The notes beneath the pieces were generated by a model. It made no database searches. It saw only the letters and a list, made by a program, of their open reading frames with translations, and was not told where the DNA came from. A stretch of 19,951 bases of DNA from Leptospiraceae bacterium. GTDB taxonomy: Bacteria; Spirochaetota; Leptospiria; Leptospirales; Leptospiraceae. Numbering within the stretch: position 1 is the first letter of the stretch; every line of letters begins with the position of its first letter. The stretch is taken from NCBI GenBank assembly GCA_027485405.1, contig JAIXRB010000193.1:1-19951 (forward strand). The letters are read 5' to 3'. The translations under genes and the position numbers were made by a program. Below, piece after piece: positions 14,197-19,951 of the stretch.

Positions 14197-15423
14197 TTAG
14201 TTTCTTCTCATCGGGAAAAAAGCCAAATCCTTTTTAAAACCGAGGAAAGAATCCATAGCTTCCCATAGACCCATAATTCTTCCAGAAACCAAAAATTGCA
14301 TCCCATTCGAAGAAAAAGCCTCTACATGGTCAGAGAAGTGATCAAAAATCGACTTCCATTGCTGATTTCCCCAAATGGGTTCACCACGGACAAAAAAGAG
14401 TGAGATTTGTGAATTTTCAAAATCTCTATAAAAGGAGTAGGGACTTTGCTCCGATTTTGGTAAAAGAAAGAAGTCCGCGGGCGAACCCTCTACCAACTCT
14501 CCAGTTCCTGGTAAGCGAAAGGCTTTTGCGGGGTTTTCAGTCACCCATTGAAATAGAACCTGATCGGAAAGCTCTTCTGAATAGAGGTCATAGTAAATTT
14601 TTTTTGCAAAACGCATTTCTTCCCAGAGGTTTAGGGCACCCGAAGGTGAAAAATCGGTTCCAAGGCAGAGGTTGATCCCAGATTTAAGAAAGAGCTGGAT
14701 ATTCGTAGTTTTTCCAAAGATATGAATGTTTGAAGTGGGACACCAAACGACTGTACTGTTTGCAGATTTCAAATCTTCAGCTTCTTTTTGACCGAAGGGC
14801 AAACAGTGGATCAAAACAGAGTTAGACCCAAGTCCATTGGCTTTGATTAAATTCCGGAGAGACATTTTAGAGTCTTCATCAATTCCTTCACCTAAATGCA
14901 CGATGAAAGGTACGTTTTCCTTTTCCGCAAGTTGGTATTCCAGCGCAATGCCTTCTCCCCAGCCTAATGAATAACTCCCCACGGAGTGAGCCAGTCTGTA
15001 CTTTGTTAAGAATCGAATTGGTAAAATGTCTTCGAAAGGAGAATTTACAAAATGAGGAATATGGTCACTAACAGTACTCACTCCTGAAAAAGCATTTTTA
15101 TATGCGCCAAGGTAATAAAGTAACTCGGAATCTAACTGTTGCCTTTCGGCAAAAATTCCTGATGCTTTATAAAGATTGTCAAATGAGAGCCAATTTTGGT
15201 GCTTGCTTCCAACTCCAATCTTTGGTAAATAACTTGCTAGTAGGTGATCATGGCTATTTACCAACCCGGGATATGCTCTGAACCCATTTCCATTGAAAGT
15301 TTTTTGAATCCCTACTTTTTTCGCTGTCTCTTCCGATACTATTCCTTCTTTCGAGAAATATAGAGAACCGGATTCTATACTTTTGCTATTGCGAATGATT
15401 TCTAGCTGGTTGATCTCCCACAT
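14197..15423 (-). CDS. Amidohydrolase-superfamily metalloenzyme
   Basis: This is a metal-dependent hydrolase or deaminase of the amidohydrolase superfamily, near the ATZ/TRZ and cytosine/guanine deaminase group. Expected ligands are visible: His58 and His60 (NSHDHL), His176 (IVHLGEG, with the following Glu), His206 (LIHCLPF) and Asp257 (LGTDFSP). The C-terminal part returns to a beta domain (GELVEGSPADFFLLP). The substrate is not predictable. The ATG at 15423 is preferred over a TTG at 15441, because it sits 1 base after the upstream stop codon and AAAGG lies 8 bases before it; this gives 408 residues. The next gene begins 16 bases after the stop. Nothing in the context points to a nucleobase pathway. 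Confidence 0.85.
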   Translation of the reverse strand: MWEINQLEIIRNSKSIESGSLYFSKEGIVSEETAKKVGIQKTFNGNGFRAYPGLVNSHDHLLASYLPKIGVGSKHQNWLSFDNLYKASGIFAERQQLDSELLYYLGAYKNAFSGVSTVSDHIPHFVNSPFEDILPIRFLTKYRLAHSVGSYSLGWGEGIALEYQLAEKENVPFIVHLGEGIDEDSKMSLRNLIKANGLGSNSVLIHCLPFGQKEAEDLKSANSTVVWCPTSNIHIFGKTTNIQLFLKSGINLCLGTDFSPSGALNLWEEMRFAKKIYYDLYSEELSDQVLFQWVTENPAKAFRLPGTGELVEGSPADFFLLPKSEQSPYSFYRDFENSQISLFFVRGEPIWGNQQWKSIFDHFSDHVEAFSSNGMQFLVSGRIMGLWEAMDSFLGFKKDLAFFPMRRN

Positions 15424-15424
15424 T

Positions 15425-16057
15425 TCAAAGGCCTTTCTCAAGAAAGGTAAGGGGGTTTACAGGACTTTTGCCCTTGTTTACCTGAAAGTACAGTCCCCTT
15501 TTTTTGGATGTGTTTCCTAATCTATCTTTTTCGCTCACCCTTTGTCCCTCTAGCACAGTGACTTTTTCCAAGTTTCCATATACAGTGTAAATCCCTTCTT
15601 CATGTTCTAGTATAACATAGTTGCTATAGCCGTCCATATAATCAATTGAGACTACTTTCCCAGGCAAAGATGAAACAACGACCAGCTCTTTTTCAGCGGA
15701 AAAAAGCAGACCTTTGTGCGGTTCAGTTGAATCTTCTGTAAATGTTCTCACTAGTTTTTCTTTTTGCAAAAGAGGAAAAGCAGGGCGGTTTTTTAAAGTA
15801 GGTTCTTTTGGTTTAATTGGTTCTGCTGGGGTCAATGAAGATTGAATTTTCAACAAATCCCCTGGTCGCAAAGGGTCTGATATCTGTTTTTGATTCCAAG
15901 TAGCCAAGGTTTCGTGCGGAATTTGAAGTTTTTTTCCAATCCCGTACCAAGTGTCCCCAGGCTGAACAGAGTAATGCCCACTTTGCATGGCTTCTATTCT
16001 TGAGAAAACCAGCAATGGAATAGAAACAATAAGTGGAAAAAAGAAAAAGAGCTTCAT
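15425..16057 (-). CDS. LysM protein with degenerate M23/LytM domain
   Basis: This 210-residue envelope protein has a signal peptide (1-23), a LysM peptidoglycan-binding domain (about 28-71: HYSVQPGDTWYGIGKKLQI, then RPGDLLKI), a Pro/Lys linker (75-100) and a LytM-like domain (about 102-206). Active M23 enzymes use HxxxD, a His in a YAHL-like motif and LHFEV. Here the matching segments read H114-KGLL118, YGN162L and LY190FQV, so three of four key residues are replaced. It is probably inactive and may activate another hydrolase, as EnvC and NlpD do for amidases. The ATG has no strong ribosome site. It lies 32 bases downstream of the EF-G gene and 1 base before the amidohydrolase start. Confidence 0.87.
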   Translation of the reverse strand: MKLFFFFPLIVSIPLLVFSRIEAMQSGHYSVQPGDTWYGIGKKLQIPHETLATWNQKQISDPLRPGDLLKIQSSLTPAEPIKPKEPTLKNRPAFPLLQKEKLVRTFTEDSTEPHKGLLFSAEKELVVVSSLPGKVVSIDYMDGYSNYVILEHEEGIYTVYGNLEKVTVLEGQRVSEKDRLGNTSKKRGLYFQVNKGKSPVNPLTFLEKGL

Positions 16058-16089
16058 CCCATAAAAATATCGGAGGAAGCTCGTTCTTT

Positions 16090-18207
16090 CTAGTCTTCTT
16101 CTTTGGAGTGAACCTTATATTTTTTCATTAGTTCTTCAGCGACGTTCCTTGGCACAGGAGCATACTTTGCAAATTCCATTGCAAACTCCGCCTTTCCTTG
16201 GGTTGAAGATCTGAGAACAGTAGAATAACCGAACATGTCAGCCAAAGGCACTTCGGCCTCAACTTTACAATATCCACCTTCTTCTGTAGTATTTAGAATC
16301 ATCCCCCGACGTTGGTTGATGGAAGCAAGAATTGCCCCTTGGAACTCAGCTGGTCCTTCTACATCTACTTTCATAATAGGCTCTAAAATGATCGGAGCGG
16401 CCTTTGAAAAGCCCTGTCTAAATGCATAACGCGCACCGATCTGGAAAGCCATATCTGATGAGTCAACATCATGGTAAGCTCCGTCGTTGATTACTGCACG
16501 AACACCTATGATAGGGAAGCCGATCAAAGACCCTCTATCCAAGCAAGATCGAAATCCCTTATCGCAGGATCCGATGTATTCACGAGGGATGGAACCGCCC
16601 ACAATCTTATCGACGAATTCGTAGTTTTTTCCTTCTTCGGACGGAATCGGTTCAAGGAAACCAGCAACTCGTGAGAATTGACCCTGACCACCCGTTTGTT
16701 TTTTGTGAGTGTAATCGAATTCAGCTGATTTTGTGATCGTTTCTCGATACGCAACTTGTGGTGCTCCCGTTACGAGATCTACTCCGTATTCACGTTTCAT
16801 CCGCTCTATATAGACCTCAAGGTGAAGCTCACCCATTCCTTTGATGATTGTCTGCCCTGATTCTTTGTCGATTTCAGTTTGGAAGGTTGGATCTTCTTTG
16901 GAAAAACGGTTAAGAGCTTTTGCAAGGTTTGCAAGTTGCTTTGATTCTTTGCATTCAATAGTAAGAGAAATTACCGGAGTAGGAACAAACATGGATTCCA
17001 TGGTAAGTTTGGATTTACCATCCGTGAAAGTATCCCCAGAAGCACAGTCAATTCCAAATAGTGCTACAATATCTCCAGCTTCTGCTTTGGAAATATCTTC
17101 CATTTCGTTTGAGTGCATTCGAACCAAACGTCCAATATTGTGTCGCTTGTTGTTCGAAGAATTGTAAATGGTCATACCTTTTTCCAGCCGACCTCGGTAA
17201 ACTCGCACATAAGTGAGCTGTCCATAACGGCCATCTTCAAGCTTGAATGCAAGGCAAACCAGCGTTTGGTCTGGATCGGATTCTAGAATGAGTTCATTGT
17301 CCTCATTGTCGATCTCCATTGCTTTGTTCTCAACATCGTAAGGAGAAGCTAAGTAATCAGCCACTCCATCTAGCAATTTTTGAACACCTTTGTTTTTGTA
17401 AGCTGAGCCCATAAAAACAGGGACGAATTTAAGGCTCAAAACCCCTTTTCGAATTGCCGCTTGGATCAATTCTTTAGTGGGAGTGCCTTCTAGTAATGCC
17501 TCGGTTAGTTCGTCGCTAAAAAGTGAGACAGCATCTAATAGAGCTTCTCTTTTTTCATTGGCTTGTGCTTTCAATTCTTCTGGAATTTCAGTGACTCGAA
17601 TGTCTTGCCCGTTAGGTCCTTCGAAATAGTATGCTTTTTCTTCTACCAGGTCTACAATACCAAGTAAGTCGTTCTCTAAACCGATAGGAAGTTGAACCGC
17701 ATGAGCATTGAGGTGAAGCTTTTCTCTCAATTGTTCTATGACTCTCCAAGGGTTTGCGCCCGTTCGATCCAATTTGTTGATGAAAGCCACTCGAGGAACG
17801 CTGTATCTTTTCATCTGTCTGTCAACAGTGATAGACTGAGACTGAACACCCGCTACACCGCAAAGAACCATGATGGCTGAGTCGAGGACTCGAAGAGATC
17901 TTTCCACTTCGATCGTAAAGTCCACGTGACCTGGGGTATCGATGATGTTGATCTCTATGTCTTTCCATGTGCAATAAGTAGCCGCTGACTGGATAGTGAT
18001 CCCTCTTTCTCTTTCGAGTTCCATACTATCCATCTTGGCACCCACCCCGTCCTTTCCTCGGACTTCATGGATGGCATGAATTTTATTCGTATAAAATAAA
18101 ATACGTTCTGTAAGTGTAGTTTTTCCAGAATCTATATGGGCTGAGATTCCGATGTTCCGGACTTTTTCTAGTTTGGTGTTTCTGGTTTGGGCAGTGGCAG
18201 AAGTCAT
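16090..18207 (-). CDS. fusA: Elongation factor G, spirochaete/mitochondrial EFG1-like
   Basis: EF-G is the GTPase that moves tRNA and mRNA through the ribosome. All five domains are present. The G motifs are GISAHIDSGKTT (20-31), RGITI, DTPGH, NKLD and GSA. The P-loop has Ser27 where most bacterial EF-Gs have Ala (AHIDAGKT), and the stretch KDGVGAKMDSMELERERGITIQSAAT closely matches human mitochondrial EFG1 as I recall it. This suggests the spdEFG1 lineage known from spirochaetes, planctomycetes and deltaproteobacteria. The ATG at 18207 is chosen over a TTG at 18225 because AGGA lies about 10 bases upstream; the product is 705 residues. None of the str operon genes (rpsL, rpsG, tuf) is adjacent. 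It heads the minus-strand array. Confidence 0.95.
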   Translation of the reverse strand: MTSATAQTRNTKLEKVRNIGISAHIDSGKTTLTERILFYTNKIHAIHEVRGKDGVGAKMDSMELERERGITIQSAATYCTWKDIEINIIDTPGHVDFTIEVERSLRVLDSAIMVLCGVAGVQSQSITVDRQMKRYSVPRVAFINKLDRTGANPWRVIEQLREKLHLNAHAVQLPIGLENDLLGIVDLVEEKAYYFEGPNGQDIRVTEIPEELKAQANEKREALLDAVSLFSDELTEALLEGTPTKELIQAAIRKGVLSLKFVPVFMGSAYKNKGVQKLLDGVADYLASPYDVENKAMEIDNEDNELILESDPDQTLVCLAFKLEDGRYGQLTYVRVYRGRLEKGMTIYNSSNNKRHNIGRLVRMHSNEMEDISKAEAGDIVALFGIDCASGDTFTDGKSKLTMESMFVPTPVISLTIECKESKQLANLAKALNRFSKEDPTFQTEIDKESGQTIIKGMGELHLEVYIERMKREYGVDLVTGAPQVAYRETITKSAEFDYTHKKQTGGQGQFSRVAGFLEPIPSEEGKNYEFVDKIVGGSIPREYIGSCDKGFRSCLDRGSLIGFPIIGVRAVINDGAYHDVDSSDMAFQIGARYAFRQGFSKAAPIILEPIMKVDVEGPAEFQGAILASINQRRGMILNTTEEGGYCKVEAEVPLADMFGYSTVLRSSTQGKAEFAMEFAKYAPVPRNVAEELMKKYKVHSKEED

Positions 18208-18311
18208 AGTTTGTTTTTCCTGCAAAAGGGAATACTTTCTGCCAGTTTCCTAGAAAAGCCTCCTTTGTAAAGTACTTGGGATTTTTAGGACAGCAATGAG
18301 CATGGCGAGAA
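18208..18311. promoter_or_regulatory. Divergent control region between EF-G and K+ transporter genes
   Basis: About 104 bases lie between the two starts. On the minus strand TTTACA at 18271-18266 is a fair -35, but no matching -10 is seen 17 bases on. A strong AAGGAGG, also on the minus strand near 18258-18265, is not followed by a start codon at the right distance. Promoters in both directions are expected but cannot be fixed. Confidence 0.3.
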
Positions 18312-19877
18312 GTGGAATCTGGGGAAGCAGAGAAAGGAGTCTGGGGGCGGGTCAAGCAAACCGTTCGAAATCTATCTTTTGCAAGAGTAGTCGTCTTGGG
18401 ATTTGTCCTGGCGATCCTTTTCGGGTCTTTTGCCCTTTACATTTCCGAGTGGAATTCGGGAAAGCTCAGTTACATCAACGCACTCTATCTTTCTGGCTCT
18501 GCTCTTTGTGTAACAGGCCTTAGCCCAATACCAATTTCAACTCTATCTTTCAGTTCGCAAATAGTTATTATAACCTTAGTACAAATGGGTGGGCTTGGCA
18601 TTATAAGTGTTACAGTTATCATCGGCTACTTGGTGCAATTTGGACTGTCTCGAAACACGGGTTTTGTCGCTTTTACTTCTGCCGCAATTGATAGAGACTC
18701 TGAAAAGGAGGGCATCGATCAGACAAAGATCTTTCGAATGCTCAAAGCAATTTTAAATATCTCATTTACTATGGAAGTTTTGGGTGCGATAGGTCTATAT
18801 CTTCATTTTCCTAAGCAATTGCCAGTTTCTGCTGACAGAGCTTTTCTCTCCATTTTTACCTCTATCTCAGCTTTCAATAATGCTGGTTTCTCTATTGTGG
18901 ATGATATGGCATTTCTCAAAAACGATTCGTTTAGCCTTCTCATAATTTCGACTCTAGTGATTTTAGGGGGGATTGGATTCCCAGTCATTATCCTGATCGA
19001 GAAATACCTTCTCACTTTTTTGAAAGAGTTAGCAAATCAATTGGAAGTCATGGCTGAAACGATTATGCTCCGCTTGATTATGACAAATAAAGTGACTGAT
19101 CGCCTGCAAGGATGGTTAGAAAAACCAACAGAATTATCGGCAAGCTTAATGACCAGAATAGAAGAGTATAACGAACATTTGTACGGAGAATCAGGTCGAA
19201 GTCAAACCAAATTGATTTTATCTGGTACTTTTTTACTACTCTTGTTAGGATTTATTGGAATTTTCTGGCAGGAAGTTACAAATGTAAACAGCCTAAAGCC
19301 TTTGAAGCTTTCAGAACAAATCACCAATGCTTTTTTTGTTTCCGTTTGTGCCAGAACAGCTGGATTTGCTGTTTTTGATCTCACTCAGTTTACAGATTCA
19401 TCGATTGTGATTATCACAATGCTTATGTTTATCGGGGGTGGTCCCCAAGGAACTGCGGGAGGAATTAAGATCACTACTTTTGGTCTGCTTTTGGCTTATC
19501 TCAAAAATGTGATCCAGCCTTCATCGCCTGTAAAGATTTTCGGAGAAACTGTTTCCAAAAACTCCGTTGCCATAGCCATTCGGGTTTACTTTCTTGCTTC
19601 TATCTTGCTCGCTAGCCTCTTCCTTGTTTTGGTTATTTTGGACAATAACCACCATGCGCTCCAAAACATATTTTTTGAATTGGTTTCTGCTTTTTCTACA
19701 GTTGGATTCTCTCTCAATCTAACGCCTCATTTGGGAGAATTGGAAAAGATCATTTATACAATGATTATGCTTATGGGTAGAGTAGGAATTTTCAATGTTC
19801 TCATTGCTTTTACCGGGCATTCTGGAGTTCCAAAACTGGGTGGTGTGGACGATGGAATCAAAATCCAGATTGGATAA
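18312..19877 (+). CDS. Potassium uptake transporter subunit, TrkH/KtrB family
   Basis: This is an inner-membrane K+ translocating protein of the superfamily of K+ transporters. Its four selectivity-filter loops can be found in order: CVTGLSP, NNAGFS, RTAGFAVF and STVGFSL. The segment FIGGGPQGTAGGIKITT before the last repeat is characteristic of Ktr/Trk proteins. The remaining sequence holds many hydrophobic spans, as expected for about eight to ten membrane helices. The 521 residues are longer than typical KtrB because of a cytoplasmic stretch (about 240-295) rich in charged residues. The start is GTG at 18312; no better one is seen before the first membrane helix and the ribosome site is poor. 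A possible partner gene follows at 19941. Confidence 0.92.
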   Translation: MESGEAEKGVWGRVKQTVRNLSFARVVVLGFVLAILFGSFALYISEWNSGKLSYINALYLSGSALCVTGLSPIPISTLSFSSQIVIITLVQMGGLGIISVTVIIGYLVQFGLSRNTGFVAFTSAAIDRDSEKEGIDQTKIFRMLKAILNISFTMEVLGAIGLYLHFPKQLPVSADRAFLSIFTSISAFNNAGFSIVDDMAFLKNDSFSLLIISTLVILGGIGFPVIILIEKYLLTFLKELANQLEVMAETIMLRLIMTNKVTDRLQGWLEKPTELSASLMTRIEEYNEHLYGESGRSQTKLILSGTFLLLLLGFIGIFWQEVTNVNSLKPLKLSEQITNAFFVSVCARTAGFAVFDLTQFTDSSIVIITMLMFIGGGPQGTAGGIKITTFGLLLAYLKNVIQPSSPVKIFGETVSKNSVAIAIRVYFLASILLASLFLVLVILDNNHHALQNIFFELVSAFSTVGFSLNLTPHLGELEKIIYTMIMLMGRVGIFNVLIAFTGHSGVPKLGGVDDGIKIQIG

Positions 19878-19940
19878 AGGCGGAAAATTACTTTACGCCT
19901 AGGCTGAATTGCCCATTCTAATAGGAAAGGCGGATCTTGC

Positions 19941-19951
19941 ATGGCTATTAA
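19941..19951 (+). CDS. Possible first codons of a KtrA/TrkA-type partner, cut by window end
   Basis: The sequence ATG GCT ATT AA follows the transporter by 63 bases, with GGAAAGGCGGA upstream as a good ribosome site. KtrB-type genes are often followed by ktrA, encoding the NAD/ATP-gating subunit. Only three codons are visible, so identity is an inference from position. Confidence 0.4.

Noticed and set aside
15425..16057. Active M23 peptidoglycan endopeptidase
   Set aside because: Three of the four expected zinc-site residues are replaced, so catalytic activity is unlikely.
18258..18265. Perfect AAGGAGG on the minus strand upstream of the EF-G gene, suggesting a small leader peptide
   Set aside because: No ATG, GTG or TTG follows at a suitable distance and a TAG stop comes within a few codons in one frame, so no leader ORF can be supported.
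18243..18271. TTTACA as a -35 element for the EF-G promoter
   Set aside because: The hexamer 17 bases downstream (AAACTG) is not a credible -10, so no promoter was called.
19876..19934. Two copies of AAAGGCGGA after the potassium transporter gene as a regulatory repeat
   Set aside because: One copy overlaps the stop codon and the other acts as an ordinary ribosome site; nine bases is too short to claim a repeat element.
1..19951. Mobile element, prophage or CRISPR in the window
   Set aside because: I found no transposase or integrase, no terminal repeats, no spaced direct repeats and no abrupt change in gene style.

Overview
The window reads as chromosomal DNA of a spirochaete, most likely a Leptospira of the saprophytic type. 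This is inferred from an A+T-rich composition, very tight gene packing, several TTG starts, an EF-G close to the spirochaete/mitochondrial EFG1 lineage, and Leptospira-like proteins of unknown function. There are 17 protein genes (one cut at the left edge, plus the possible first codons of another at the right edge) and one tRNA. I see no insertion sequence, prophage, CRISPR array or rRNA, and no gene-free stretch longer than about 110 bases.

Left part (1-7328): the C-terminal part of an acyl-CoA dehydrogenase (+) meets a fatty-acid desaturation module. The module is a DesA3-like acyl-CoA desaturase and its flavin/2Fe-2S reductase (both -), divergent from a FabR/DesT-type TetR regulator (+); an 18-bp inverted repeat lies in the shared control region. 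A YceI-like periplasmic protein and a DUF5777 beta-barrel follow as a translationally coupled pair (-). A CrtI/RetSat-type FAD oxidoreductase (+) comes next.

Middle (7363-11525): homoserine kinase (thrB, +), two unrecognised envelope-associated proteins (-), a membrane-anchored DsbA-like thioredoxin-fold protein (+) and malate dehydrogenase (mdh, +). The start regions of the DsbA-like gene and its divergent neighbour overlap.

Right part (11526-18207): one long minus-strand array in the order EF-G, LysM plus degenerate LytM protein, amidohydrolase, cNMP-binding/TPR protein, Crp/Fnr-type regulator, tRNA-Arg(CCT), prmC. Gaps range from overlap to 32 bases, so it could be a single mixed mRNA/tRNA transcript with translation genes at both ends. 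The tRNA is 6 bases from the upstream stop codon and 6 bases from the prmC start. Divergent from this array is a KtrB/TrkH-type potassium transporter (+), followed by what may be the start of its regulatory partner.

No wholly new system is evident. The points most worth checking are the tRNA-prmC junction, the desaturase module with its operator and the T11 tract in the regulator, the LytM domain lacking most zinc ligands, and the acyl-CoA dehydrogenase with Asp in place of the catalytic Glu.
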